In this document: positions 26,707 to 35,630 of the stretch, piece by piece
Numbering within the stretch: position 1 is the first letter of the stretch
Layout: every line of letters begins with the position of its first letter
Assembly (NCBI GenBank): GCA_963703745.1
Contig: CAVPFL010000004.1
Coordinates: forward strand, 806,001 to 870,000
Length of the DNA: 64,000 bases
DNA from: AP-15 sp963703745
Lineage (GTDB): Bacteria; Pseudomonadota; Alphaproteobacteria; ATCC43930; CGMCC-115725
Reading direction: 5' to 3'
Position numbers and translations under genes: made by a program
The notes under the pieces: generated by a model
Databases searched by the model: none
What the model saw: only the letters and a program-made list of their open reading frames with translations
What the model was told of the DNA's origin: nothing

Positions 26707-27279
26707 TTGCATCCCTCCAAGGTCAAGGCCTGGCGCCGGTCGGAGCGACAGCGGTTATTAGCGCTACGCATCGGGACCCCACCGGCTGAACGCCGGAAGT
26801 GGGGGCAACAAATCGAGGCGCGGCTACGAGTGCTGTTGCAGGAGCGGCCGGGAATCATCCTCGGCGTCTATTGGCCCTTCCAGGCCGAGTTCGACCCGCG
26901 TCCATTGATCGATTGGCTGATCGCCACAGGGTCGGCGGTGGCCTTGCCGGCCGTCGTCGACAAGAGGGGTCCGCTCGAATACCGGGCATGGCGGCCCGGC
27001 GAGAAGCTCGTCGATGGCGTTTGGGACATCCCGATCCCCGAGAGACGCCGGATCGTCGTTCCAGAAGCCGTATTGGCGCCGCTCGTCGGCTTCGACCGGG
27101 AATGCTATCGGCTGGGCTACGGCGGTGGCTATTTTGATCGCACCCTGGCGGCGCTCACGCCGCGACCATGGGCGATCGGCGTCGGTTTCGAGCTGTCGCA
27201 GCTGGAGACGATCTACCCGCAGGACTTCGACATTCCGATGGACCTGATCGTTACAGAAGCCAGCGTGCGCCGACGCTGA
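26707..27279 (+). CDS. 5-formyltetrahydrofolate cyclo-ligase
   Basis: This 190-aa protein converts 5-formyl-THF to 5,10-methenyl-THF with ATP. It has the nucleotide-binding GYGGGYFDR motif at 137-145 and the VVDKRGPLEYRAW region of the YgfA/MTHFS family. Its TTG start at 26707 lies one base after the fhs stop, which implies translational coupling. No in-frame ATG occurs before the conserved N-terminal region. It clears the 5-formyl-THF that accumulates when one-carbon flux is high, which suits its position behind fhs. Confidence 0.93.
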   Translation: MHPSKVKAWRRSERQRLLALRIGTPPAERRKWGQQIEARLRVLLQERPGIILGVYWPFQAEFDPRPLIDWLIATGSAVALPAVVDKRGPLEYRAWRPGEKLVDGVWDIPIPERRRIVVPEAVLAPLVGFDRECYRLGYGGGYFDRTLAALTPRPWAIGVGFELSQLETIYPQDFDIPMDLIVTEASVRRR

Positions 27280-27299
27280 GCCAGCACCGGTTCAGTCGG

Positions 27300-28001
27300 T
27301 CAGGCCCGTCTATTGCTGATCGACCGGGGGTCAGACCAGACGGTCGCTCGTTCGCTCAGCGCGTTCAGTCGATCCAGCACGATCGTCGTCCGTGCCGCCA
27401 CTCTCATCAGGTCCGACGCTGCTTGGCGAAGACGCGCGCGATCGTGCGGCGAGCCCTCTGCGAGGGCCGAGTCGAAACACGACCGGAACGTCTCGATGGC
27501 AGCTTCGGCGCGATCGTGCAGCTCGCTATCCAACCCGTCAGTAACCGCCAATGTCCGACCCGCCGTAGGAGGGGGAGCACGATGCTGCTGAAGCTCGGTC
27601 ACCCGGGGCTGCTCAATCGGCGCCGAGCGCTGTTCAATCGGCGTCGGTCGCGGTTCAATCGGCGCCGGTCGCTGCTCGGTACGCGTCAGCCCGATCGGCA
27701 GCGTAGCCGGCTCGCGACTGCTCCCCCCTGCGGGTTCATTTGCCCGGTTTAAGGACAGCGTGATTTCGCCATTCGACCGGAGCGTCTGCGGAGGCGCCTC
27801 GCGATCAGGCTCGTTCGGACGGGAGGCTGCCGCTTCGGCGAGCTGCTCGACTTTCTCGGCCGGCTGTCGCCCATTGCGCTTGAGAACGTAGTGGATGGCC
27901 GGAGGCGTGCAGCCATAGCTGCGAGCGATTGCGCTCAGCGACTCACCTTGCGCATGGCGCGCCGCAATGGCACTCCATTCGCCCTGCGGGATTTTTGACA
28001 T
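27300..28001 (-). CDS. Helix-turn-helix-like hypothetical protein
   Basis: The protein is 233 aa. Residues about 1-45 (GEWSAIAARHAQGESLSAIARSYG then CTPPAIHYVLKRNGR) form a resolvase/Hin-like helix-turn-helix. The middle 100 residues are low-complexity, with an imperfect RPAPIEPRPTPIEQRSAPIE repeat. The C-terminal 80 residues are helical (DSELHDRAEAAIETFRSCFD). AGGAG precedes ATG 28001. It is convergent with the folate operon, 20 bp apart. It may be a DNA-binding regulator with a separate helical dimerisation part; no target is known. Confidence 0.75.
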   Translation of the reverse strand: MSKIPQGEWSAIAARHAQGESLSAIARSYGCTPPAIHYVLKRNGRQPAEKVEQLAEAAASRPNEPDREAPPQTLRSNGEITLSLNRANEPAGGSSREPATLPIGLTRTEQRPAPIEPRPTPIEQRSAPIEQPRVTELQQHRAPPPTAGRTLAVTDGLDSELHDRAEAAIETFRSCFDSALAEGSPHDRARLRQAASDLMRVAARTTIVLDRLNALSERATVWSDPRSISNRRA

Positions 28002-28130
28002 CTCTTCTCCTTGGCAAGCCCATGCGCTCGCTGACTGCCATTCCCGTTTAACATGCCGCGGGCGGTGTCGCGCCAGAACCGAAGCTGCCTTCCTGATAAG
28101 ATTGCACTTTCCTTTAACGATTTCAAGTTC

Positions 28131-29306
28131 TCAGCGCAAGCTCGGCGTGTAGCCCTTGCGGGGGTATTCTTCCCAATATTGGCGGAAGCCCCGGTGCGTC
28201 GCCTCCTGGTGCGGGTGCGCCCTCAGCTTCTCGACATCGAGGTCGACACCCAATCCGGGGCCCGTCGGCAACTCAATCCAGCCGTCCTCCATCGTTAGCC
28301 TCGCGGTCGCAATATCCCGGCACAGATCCGCGAAATTCACGAAATACTCGGCGATCCTGAAATTCGGAATGACCGCCGAGACATGGACGGTCGCGGCCAG
28401 ACCGACGAGCGTGCTGTTGTAGTTGTGCGGCGCCATTACCACTGCCTGCGGCTGCGCCATTGCAGCGATGTCGAGCATTGCAGTGATCCCGCCAATGACG
28501 CAAATATCCGGGTTGAGGATATCAGCCGCGCGTCTAGCCAAGCAGTCGAAGAATGCTTCTCTTGTATAGATCGCCTCGCCAGTCACGATCGGAATCGGCA
28601 CCGCACGGCGCACCTCGGCCACCAGCTCGATATTCTCCGAGAGGCACGGTTCCTCGTACCAGTCGATACCGAATTCGGCCAAGCGGTGCCCGATACGAAT
28701 CGCATGAGCAGGTGCAAAACGCCGGTGCGCCTCGATGAGCAGCTCAAATTCAGGCCCCAGCGCATCGCGCATTGCCCGGACATAGGCGATCGCGAAATCC
28801 TCGTCGCGGCGATCGACGAAACTACGCCACGGGCCGGGGAACGGATCGAATTTCGCGGCAGTAAAGCCCATCGCCTTGACCTTCAGCCCGCGCTCGACAC
28901 CCTCTTCGATCGTTGTTCCTCTCGACCAGCCATTCGCATATACTCGCACGCGCTCGCGCGACGCGCCGCCTATTAGATTGTAGACCGGCAGTCCCGCGCG
29001 TTTGCCGAGAATATCCCACGACGCGATCTCAACGGCGCTCCACGCCGCCAATAGCTCTGGCGAGCCGCGCTTGATCGCAAAATCTTCGTACATGACTTGA
29101 CCGGTATGGCGAATATTAAACGCGCTGCGGCCGATGACATGCGGCCCCATCGCCTGGATACATTCGGCGACGACCTTCTCTTTGCCCTGCGTCACATAGG
29201 CTTCGCCCCAACCGTGCAGGCCGTCCTCGGTTTCGACGCGGCAGAACAGGAGGTCCTTCGCGCTGCCGGTGCCGAGAATGAAAGTTTCGATCCGTGCGAT
29301 CTTCAT
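28131..29306 (-). CDS. Mandelate racemase/muconate lactonizing enzyme family, second copy
   Basis: This 391-aa enolase-superfamily enzyme is clearly distinct from the one at 23643. Metal ligands fit E/H in LLIEAHRRF, E in DWYEEPCLS and E in IVTGEAIYT, with a general-base histidine in VMAPHNYNS and a lysine in AAKFDPF. The E-x-H-R signature resembles galactonate/gluconate dehydratase-type members. ATG 29306 follows GGAG; a longer frame to 29447 crosses the repeat element at 29355-29440 and is rejected as a start. A broken amidohydrolase gene is divergent from it. Confidence 0.87.
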   Translation of the reverse strand: MKIARIETFILGTGSAKDLLFCRVETEDGLHGWGEAYVTQGKEKVVAECIQAMGPHVIGRSAFNIRHTGQVMYEDFAIKRGSPELLAAWSAVEIASWDILGKRAGLPVYNLIGGASRERVRVYANGWSRGTTIEEGVERGLKVKAMGFTAAKFDPFPGPWRSFVDRRDEDFAIAYVRAMRDALGPEFELLIEAHRRFAPAHAIRIGHRLAEFGIDWYEEPCLSENIELVAEVRRAVPIPIVTGEAIYTREAFFDCLARRAADILNPDICVIGGITAMLDIAAMAQPQAVVMAPHNYNSTLVGLAATVHVSAVIPNFRIAEYFVNFADLCRDIATARLTMEDGWIELPTGPGLGVDLDVEKLRAHPHQEATHRGFRQYWEEYPRKGYTPSLR

Positions 29307-29354
29307 TTGTGTCTCCGTGATGCAGCCGAGCGGTCCTCGACGAGCTTCAGTGTT

Positions 29355-29440
29355 CTCGTCATCCTCGCGAATGCGGGGATCTAGAGCGGCCGGCACGTTG
29401 CCCTGGGCTCCTGGACCCCCACTTTCGTGGGGGCGACGGG
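29355..29440. repeat. Dispersed inverted-repeat element, copy 1
   Basis: The outer arms read CGTCATCCTCGCGAATGCGG on one side and CCCCCACTTTCGTGGGGGCG on the other, with CTAGAGC and CCTGGAC inside. A related element lies at 54964-55047, so this is a small, non-coding, palindromic repeat family. It sits between the divergent enolase-superfamily gene and the broken amidohydrolase gene. Confidence 0.7.
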
Positions 29441-29554
29441 GAGGCAAGGAGCGGGCCGAGAAAGGAATTTTGAACCGCTGCTCGTCGGGAGTCGAGGCAT
29501 GACAGCCGGCATGTTAGAATGACGCTTGGAATTTCACGACCGGGAGCTAACGCA

Positions 29555-30923
29555 ATGAAAACTTTTGTCCGCTGCGGCCATCTCTTCACCGGGCGCGAGG
29601 ACGACGCCCGCGCCGGCGAGACCCTGGTGTTCGACGAGCGCGGCACACTCGACTATGTCGGCCCCGAGAAGGGTGCGCCGCGGCGGGCGCGCAATGACCG
29701 CCTGCTCGACTACTCCGCCTATTTCGTAATGCCGGGGCTCGTCGACGTCCATACCCACCTCGCCTATGGCAACGCTAAGAGCGAAGAAGACATCGACCTC
29801 TATAGTCCTCTGGAGTTCCGCACCTTGCGCGGGATGTTCTTCGCTCAGAAGGTTGTCGCCGCCGGCTTTACGGCGATCTGCTCGCCGGGCGATGCCGGCC
29901 AGATCAGCCTGTCGATCCGCAATGCGATCCGTGCCGGTCTGTTCGACGGTCCGCGGGTCATGGCGGCCGGGCGCTATGTGACGACGCATCAGGGTCTGAC
30001 CGACTGGTACCCGACTTGGATCGGCGCGCCCGAGACGTTCGATCGGCAAGCTCGTCACGACAAGCGCCGAAGCAGTCGAGGAGATCCGCCGCCAGGTCAA
30101 AGACGGGGTTGACTGCATCAAGATCGCGCTCGACGGCATTCAACGACGCGAGAACGGCGAGCTCGTCGCCGCTTTCACCCAGGACGAAACCGAGATCATG
30201 GTCCGCGAGACCCACCGCCTCGGCAAAAAGGCGATCGCCCATGCGCGCGGCCGCGAGGCCACCCTTTACGCGGCGCGCAGTGGGGTCGATTTGATCTTCC
30301 ACGCCAACCACCTCGATGACGAATGCATCGCGGCGATGCTGCGGACCGGCAGTGTCGTCTGCCCGACCTTGACCCATCCGCGCAACACGATCGACTTTAC
30401 GCAGCCGCACGATCCGGCCCACCAGAAGGGCCGCCCCGAGAATACACGGCGCGAGTACGAGATCGGTTGCGCCAATTGGAAGAAAGCGCGGGCCGCCGGC
30501 GTGCCGATGCTGACCGGGACCGATACCGGTTTTGCGGTCACCCCGTATGGCGAATGGAACGCCCGCGAGCTCGAGCTCTTTGTCGACGATCTGGGCTTCA
30601 CCCCGGCTGCGGCATTGCGCGCGGCGACCGAGGTCAATGCTCGGTTCATGACCGAGGGCGACCATATTGGCGCGTTGGAGCCCGGCCGGGCCGCCGATTT
30701 CATTGCGCTCGACTTCTCGCCATTGACCGACATCCGGCTATTGCAAGACAAGAGCCGGATCCGCGCGGTTCATATCGACGGCAAGAAGATCGACGTTCCG
30801 GATCGTCCCTATGACCCGCGTCAGGTCACCGATTTTGCGCTCGTCAATTGGACCGACCTTTACACTAGGGAGCGGGTCGCCGAATTGCGCCGTGAACGCC
30901 CGCACCTTGCCGCCGCGGAGTAA
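29555..30923 (+). pseudogene. Frameshifted amidohydrolase (imidazolonepropionase-like)
   Basis: Two adjacent frames together encode one metal-dependent amidohydrolase of about 455 aa. The first frame (from ATG 29555) has the metal site VDVHTHLAYG and runs to about 30040. The second has IKIALDG, the barrel histidines in KKAIAHARGRE and DLIFHANH, and the late metal aspartate in MLTGTDTGF, ending at 30923. Removing one base within 30036-30047 (ACGTTCGATCGG) restores a seamless PETSIGKLVT reading. All catalytic residues survive, so the lesion is either recent or an assembly error. A prolidase or hydantoin-like role is possible. Confidence 0.8.
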
Positions 30924-30963
30924 CGAGGCCGAAGCCCCCTGGTGCTGACATTTTTATCGTGGG

Positions 30964-30985
30964 GCGCGGCCAGATCCGGCCGCGC
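30964..30985. terminator. GC-rich hairpin, possible terminator
   Basis: GCGCGGCC (30964-30971) pairs with GGCCGCGC (30978-30985), 40 bp after the amidohydrolase. It lacks a T-run on the plus strand, so its role as a terminator is tentative. Confidence 0.4.
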
Positions 30986-31036
30986 TCTCCTCCGTCCCTC
31001 ACCTGTAAAAGGCGGAAGCATAAGGGGCTGCGGTGA

Positions 31037-31295
31037 ATGCCGACGATCAGCGCTCTTTACGGCATTCTGATCCAGATTTTCTGGCGCGAGCACGGGCCGC
31101 CTCATCTCCACGCGCTCTATGCCGAACATGAGCCGCTGATCGACATCCGTACGCTCGAAATCATCGAAGGCAGCTTGCCGAGGCGGGCGCTCGGCTTGGT
31201 GCAAAATGGGCTTCGGAGCACAGGGTGGAACTGATGGAGGATTGGGACCTAGCACGCGCATGCAGACGCCCAAGAAAATCGCGCCGCTGAACTGA
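31037..31295 (+). pseudogene. DUF4160-domain gene with two single-base lesions
   Basis: The intact part (31037-31205) reads MPTISALYGILIQIFWREHG then PPHLHALYAEHEPLIDI, the DUF4160 start. At the AAAA run (31203-31206) the frame breaks; with one more A it continues LVQKWASEHRVELMEDWDLARA as the family does. A second one-base gap near 31256-31262 would restore the usual end QTPKKIAPLN with the stop at 31293-31295. In the sequence as given the product stops early at 31234 (65 aa). DUF4160 genes usually precede DUF2442 genes, as here. The role is unknown; a toxin-antitoxin-like pairing has been proposed for such gene pairs, but nothing here proves it. Confidence 0.7.
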
Positions 31296-31579
31296 TCCCG
31301 CCGGTCAGTCCGCGGGCGCGGTGGCGCGTCGCCAATGTCGAGGCACTGCCGGGCTTTCGGCTGCGCGTGTGCTTCAACGACGGCGTCGAGGGCACCGTGG
31401 AGATGGCACGCTTCATCAACTCGGCCGAGGCCGGCGTCTTTGCCCCGCTGCGCGACGAAAAGCTGTTCCGGCAAGCGAGGATTGTCCTGGGCGCGGTCAC
31501 CTGGCCGGGCGATCTGGACCGGGCGCCCGACGCAATGCACCGGGCGATCAAGGAGCAGGGCACGTGGACCCTCACATGA
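31253..31579 (+). CDS. DUF2442-domain protein (start unresolved)
   Basis: The frame after the TAG at 31250 reads ELIPPVSPRARWRV, then VEALPGFRLRVCFNDGVEG and FAPLRDEKLFRQARIV, which fits DUF2442 proteins that carry the IPPVSPRA leader. The first ordinary start codon in this frame is GTG 31367, inside the conserved domain, so the true start is missing or damaged like the DUF4160 gene before it. The stop is at 31577-31579. With only the GTG the product would be 70 aa and lack its first strand. The domain probably acts as the partner of DUF4160. Confidence 0.6.
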   Translation, partial: HAHADAQENRAAELIPPVSPRARWRVANVEALPGFRLRVCFNDGVEGTVEMARFINSAEAGVFAPLRDEKLFRQARIVLGAVTWPGDLDRAPDAMHRAIKEQGTWTLT

Positions 31580-31661
31580 GATCTGCAGAAGGGAAGGCGC
31601 CCGTGTTGACGCGGAGGCCCTGGCATGGGGGTAGCGAGGCCACGCGAGGATGCGCGAAGAC

Positions 31662-31988
31662 ATGAAAGCGACTTACGACGCGAAAACCGATACGCTGAGC
31701 ATCATCCTGAAAGCGGATGCTGCGGTCGCCGAGAGCGACGAGGACAAGCCCGGTGTCATTCTCGACTACGACGAAAAGGGCAACCTGGTCTCGCCAGAGA
31801 TCCTGGACGCCTCAAAGCGGGTCACCGAAGCGGGCCGGATCGAGTTCGATTCGCGACTGCGCGCCCTGCGAGATGCCCACCGCGACAACCCAGCCGCCTA
31901 CCGCGCCCGCCATAGATTTTTCGGGAATTTCGAGTGCCGCCTGCGCCGTGACTTGGCAGCCGTGATCGAAGGCGGCGCTTGGGGCTGA
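31662..31988 (+). CDS. DUF2283 family protein
   Basis: The protein is 108 aa. Residues 1-55 (MKATYDAKTDTLSIIL, GVILDYDEKGNLVSPEILDA) are a clear DUF2283 domain, a small beta-rich fold whose role is not known. The remaining 50 residues are Arg-rich and not part of the usual 65-75 aa family, so they may be an extension created by a lost stop. An ATG four codons upstream (31650) is equally possible. It continues the small-gene cluster DUF4160-DUF2442-DUF2283. Confidence 0.7.
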   Translation: MKATYDAKTDTLSIILKADAAVAESDEDKPGVILDYDEKGNLVSPEILDASKRVTEAGRIEFDSRLRALRDAHRDNPAAYRARHRFFGNFECRLRRDLAAVIEGGAWG

Positions 31989-32017
31989 CTACTTATTTAA
32001 GGGCTTGGACCTACCGC

Positions 32018-33274
32018 TCATTTAACTGACTGTGCGGGAGCCGCGTCGGCGCTTTCGAGCACCGCGTTGAGCAGCACGTTACAGCCGGCGGTCAGGTCTT
32101 CCGGTTTGGCGTCCTCGATTTCATTGTGGCTGATGCCGCCGACGCAGGGCACGAAGATCATTGCGGACGGCGCCACGCGCGCCATGTAGACGGCGTCGTG
32201 GCCGGCGCCGCTGATGATGTCCTGGTGCGGGTAGGCCTGCGCCGTGGCGGCGGCGCGCACCGTGGCGACCAGATCAGGGTGGAACGGGGTCGGTGGGAAA
32301 TACCAGAACTCCTTGACCTCGACCTCGAGGCCGATCGCCGAGGCCATCTCCTGGCAAGCCAGCCGCAGGTCGCGGTCCATCTCGGTCAGCACCGCGTCGT
32401 CGGGGTGGCGGAAGTCGACCGCGAAGAACACATGGCCGGGGATCGTGTTGCGCGAGTTTGGGCTGACCTGGACAAAGCCGACCGTGGCACACGCATAGGG
32501 CGCATGCGCATGGCCGATCCGGTTGACCGCGTCGATCATGCGTGCTGCACCGACCAGCGCATCGCGGCGCCGCGGCATCGGCGTCGGCCCGGCATGCGCC
32601 TCCTGACCGGTGACCGTGATCTCGTACCAGCGCTGGCCCTGCGCGCCGGTGACGACGCCGATCGGCAGGCCCGCCGCTTCGAGGATCGGGCCCTGCTCGA
32701 TATGCGCCTCGAAATAGGCGGCGACCGGAATTCCGCCGACCGGCTCGGGACCGGCAAAGCCGATCCGCGCGAGCTCGGCGCCGAGGGTGACGCCGGTCAA
32801 ATTGTCCGGCCGTGCCAGACCCTCGGCGAGATCGAAGACCCCGGCGAACACGCCGGAGCCGACCATCGCCGGCGAGAAGCGCGAGCCCTCCTCGTTGGTC
32901 CAGGCGACGATCTCGATCGGTGCCTCGGTCTCGTAGCCGAGGTCATTCAAGGTGCGGACCACTTCGAGCCCGGCCATCACCCCATAGGCGCCGTCGAACT
33001 TGCCGCCGGTCGGCTGGGTGTCGAGGTGGCTGCCGGTCATGACCGGCGGCAGGCTCGCGTCCCGGCCGGGCCGGCGCGCAAAGATATTGCCGATCTTGTC
33101 GACCCGAACGGTGCAGCCCGCGTTCTCGCACCAGCCGATGAAGAGGCGGCGGGCCTCGCCATCGAGGTCGCTCGCCGCGAGCCGGCACACCCCAGCCTTA
33201 GGTGTCACGCCGATCTGCGCCAATTCCATCAAGCTCGCCCACAGCCGCTCGCCATCGACCTGCAGGTTCCGCAC
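32018..33274 (-). CDS. M20-family amidase: N-carbamoyl-L-amino-acid hydrolase/allantoate amidohydrolase type
   Basis: This 418-aa zinc enzyme has the first metal block GSHLDTQPTGGKFDG (H83, D94), the second WTNEEGSRF (E128/E129), the EAHIEQGP motif of the hydantoinase/carbamoylase family and a late histidine in GAGHDAVYMA. It hydrolyses N-carbamoyl amino acids, beta-ureidopropionate or allantoate in pyrimidine/purine or hydantoin breakdown. It starts with GTG 33274 behind GGGGGAG. It is divergent from an alpha/beta hydrolase operon. The neighbouring broken amidohydrolase could once have supplied its substrate. Confidence 0.92.
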   Translation of the reverse strand: MRNLQVDGERLWASLMELAQIGVTPKAGVCRLAASDLDGEARRLFIGWCENAGCTVRVDKIGNIFARRPGRDASLPPVMTGSHLDTQPTGGKFDGAYGVMAGLEVVRTLNDLGYETEAPIEIVAWTNEEGSRFSPAMVGSGVFAGVFDLAEGLARPDNLTGVTLGAELARIGFAGPEPVGGIPVAAYFEAHIEQGPILEAAGLPIGVVTGAQGQRWYEITVTGQEAHAGPTPMPRRRDALVGAARMIDAVNRIGHAHAPYACATVGFVQVSPNSRNTIPGHVFFAVDFRHPDDAVLTEMDRDLRLACQEMASAIGLEVEVKEFWYFPPTPFHPDLVATVRAAATAQAYPHQDIISGAGHDAVYMARVAPSAMIFVPCVGGISHNEIEDAKPEDLTAGCNVLLNAVLESADAAPAQSVK

Positions 33275-33600
33275 GCTGCTCCCCCAGTTGGTTACTCATC
33301 TTCGCCATATTGGCATCAAGATCACAGCGTATCCTATGAAATGGACGATCACGATACGCGCGAGTTGGATTTCCCGGTTACGCCGATTTTTCCCGGATCT
33401 CCGCCGCGAGAAATTCCCGCTTAGGCCGCTCGAAAACGGCTTGACCGAGTAGCGCAACCACCTGATGCAGAAGGAATTGTTGGTCATTAGGCCAATCCCG
33501 TTCGAAAATCAAAATCGATTTTTAGCGGGAATTTTCCCGTCGGAACCGCCAATTCGAGGCTATACATCCGCCGCAACGGCTTCACCGGAAGAAGGATGCT
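33275..33600. promoter_or_regulatory. Divergent control region with two palindromes
   Basis: About 325 bp separates the minus-strand hydrolase from a plus-strand operon. AAAATCGATTTT (33511-33522) is a perfect 12-bp palindrome, followed directly by CGGGAA-TT-TTCCCG (33526-33539). Both are locally AT-rich in GC-rich DNA and are good operator candidates for the plus-strand operon. Confidence 0.4.
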
Positions 33601-34389
33601 ATGACCAGCGGGTCAGCGGAGGGCGAGCGGCTGAGGATCTACGAGATCGAGCTCGAGGTGCTGCGCCGCGGCGCTGGGCGCCCGATCCTGGTATTGCACG
33701 GCTTCAATACGATCGACCCCGCCGCCCCCTTTCTCGATCTGCTCGGCCGATGCGGCGAGATCATCGCGCCATCGTCTCCGGGATTCGGCAACTCGCCGCG
33801 GCCCAAGGATTTCGACACGGTCTACGACCTGGTGCATCTCTACTTGGCGGCGCTCGACCTATTGTCGGGCGACAAGGTCACCCTGCTCGGGTTTTCGTTT
33901 GGCGGCTGGCTCGCCGCTGAGGTCGCGGCGGCGTGCAGCCATCGGTTGGAGAAGCTGGTGCTGGTCGACCCGCTCGGTATCAAGATCAGCGACCGCGAGA
34001 CGCCGGACATCCTCGACATCTTCAACAAATCGCCCGACGAGGTGCGGCGGAAGAGCTGGCACGACCCGGACCGCTTCGCGCCCGACTACAATGCGATGTC
34101 GGACGAGGCGCTCGTCCTCCGCGCCCGCAATCGCGAGGCATTGTGCCTCTATTCCTGGAACCCTTACATGTACAACCCGCAATTGCCGCCTTGGCTCAGC
34201 CGGATCGCGGTGCCGACCCTGCTGGTATGGGGGGCGAGCGATCAGGTGGTCACACCGGATTACGGCCGCACCTACAGCCGGCTGATCCCGGGTTCGAAGT
34301 TTGCAGTGATCGAGCGCGCCGGGCACCATCCAGAGATCGAGCAGCCCGCAGCGTTTGTCGAGCGGGTCGCCGCGTTTCTCGAAGAATAG
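33601..34389 (+). CDS. Alpha/beta-fold hydrolase
   Basis: This 262-aa hydrolase has HGFN (33-36, oxyanion region), the nucleophile elbow GFSFGG with S99, a late aspartate in VVTPDYGRTY or near it, and the catalytic histidine in RAGHHPEIEQP. It has no signal peptide. It resembles C-C bond or ester hydrolases of meta-cleavage type (MhpC-like). It is the first of three plus-strand genes (14 and 18 bp gaps) with a luciferase-like oxidoreductase and a lipase-type hydrolase, so a joint catabolic pathway is likely. The substrate is unknown. Confidence 0.87.
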   Translation: MTSGSAEGERLRIYEIELEVLRRGAGRPILVLHGFNTIDPAAPFLDLLGRCGEIIAPSSPGFGNSPRPKDFDTVYDLVHLYLAALDLLSGDKVTLLGFSFGGWLAAEVAAACSHRLEKLVLVDPLGIKISDRETPDILDIFNKSPDEVRRKSWHDPDRFAPDYNAMSDEALVLRARNREALCLYSWNPYMYNPQLPPWLSRIAVPTLLVWGASDQVVTPDYGRTYSRLIPGSKFAVIERAGHHPEIEQPAAFVERVAAFLEE

Positions 34390-34403
34390 GCGGGAGAGGA
34401 GCG

Positions 34404-35612
34404 ATGCAGGTTTGGTATCATTGCGAGAACGTCTACCCCTTCGTTCCGCAGGAAATCCTCGACCGCGCCGAGTTGGTGCGCGCCAGCCTGCCCAATAAAT
34501 ATTGCGACCCAAAGATCGCAGCAGATTTGTTCGCGGAGTGCCTCGACGAGCACCTGCTGTGCGACGAGCTCGGGGTCAATGTCGTTTCGATCGAGCACCA
34601 CTCCGGGATCAACAGCCTCTATGGCGCGAGCCCGATGATCCTCGGCATCCTCGCCCGCCAGACACAGAAGGTCCGCATCCTCTCTCTGGGGACGTTGATC
34701 ACGATCCGCCCCGATCCGGTGCGGGTGGCCGAGGAATATGCGACGGCGGATGTAATCTCGCGCGGGCGACTTGAGATCGGCTTTGTCAAATCGGGCGACA
34801 GCGAGATGGTGTCGGGCAACGCCAACCCGGTCGGCTATGTCGACCGCTTCTGGGAGGCGATCGACCTGATCCGAAAGACCCTAACCTCGCATGACGGGCC
34901 GTTCAGCTGGGAGGGCAAGCACTACACCCACCGCCACGTCAACATCTGGCCGCCGGTCTATCAGCGGCCGCACCCGCCGATGTGGGCGGCGACCGGCGAT
35001 CCCGAGACTTCGGCGGAGCTCGGCCGCCGCGGTATGGTCAACGCGCTCGTATTGCGCGGTCCCGAAGCGAGCAAGCGGGCCTTCGACGCCTACCGAGATG
35101 CCCGCCGCGCGGCCGGTTTGCCGGCGCCAGGCACCGACCGTTTCGCCTATGCGGCGCTGTGCTATGTCGGTGATACCGACGAAGAGGGATTGCGGGTAGG
35201 GGCCAAGACGCTGTGGTTTCTGAACACCAGCCTCAAGCAGTCGCCGCAGATGTCGAAATTCTTGCCGGGACGGATGCCGCCGGAAGTCGCCGCGCAAAAT
35301 TATCGGACCGTGCCGCGGCCCGGGAGCTCGGCCAATATGCGCCCGGGCCAGAGCCTGATCGGTATCACCGCCGAGCAGGCGATCGCCCGCGGCATCCTGT
35401 GCGCCGGCAACCCGGATACCGTGTACAAGCAGATCATGGACATTTATGAGAAAGTCGGCGGGTTTGGCCATTTCATCTTTATCGGGCGCTCGGGCTTCCT
35501 CGACCACCGCGAGGCCGAGAAAGGCATTCGCCTGATGGCCAAGGAGGTATTGCCGCGCCTACCAGCGGCGACATCCACACCTGCCGCTGAGCCCGCACGC
35601 GCCGCCGAATAG
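34404..35612 (+). CDS. LLM-class flavin-dependent oxidoreductase (luciferase-like)
   Basis: This 402-aa TIM-barrel protein belongs to the bacterial luciferase/F420-FMN-dependent family (DELGVNVVSIEHHSGINS, GRLEIGFVKSGDSEM, NIWPPVYQRPHPPMW). Such enzymes oxidise substrates using reduced flavin and oxygen. GGGAGAGGAGCG precedes ATG 34404, 14 bp after the hydrolase stop. An oxygenase between two esterase/hydrolase genes suggests a Baeyer-Villiger-like or ring-opening step followed by hydrolysis; this is inference from order only. Confidence 0.9.
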   Translation: MQVWYHCENVYPFVPQEILDRAELVRASLPNKYCDPKIAADLFAECLDEHLLCDELGVNVVSIEHHSGINSLYGASPMILGILARQTQKVRILSLGTLITIRPDPVRVAEEYATADVISRGRLEIGFVKSGDSEMVSGNANPVGYVDRFWEAIDLIRKTLTSHDGPFSWEGKHYTHRHVNIWPPVYQRPHPPMWAATGDPETSAELGRRGMVNALVLRGPEASKRAFDAYRDARRAAGLPAPGTDRFAYAALCYVGDTDEEGLRVGAKTLWFLNTSLKQSPQMSKFLPGRMPPEVAAQNYRTVPRPGSSANMRPGQSLIGITAEQAIARGILCAGNPDTVYKQIMDIYEKVGGFGHFIFIGRSGFLDHREAEKGIRLMAKEVLPRLPAATSTPAAEPARAAE

Positions 35613-35630
35613 CCAAAAGGAGAAGTGACG

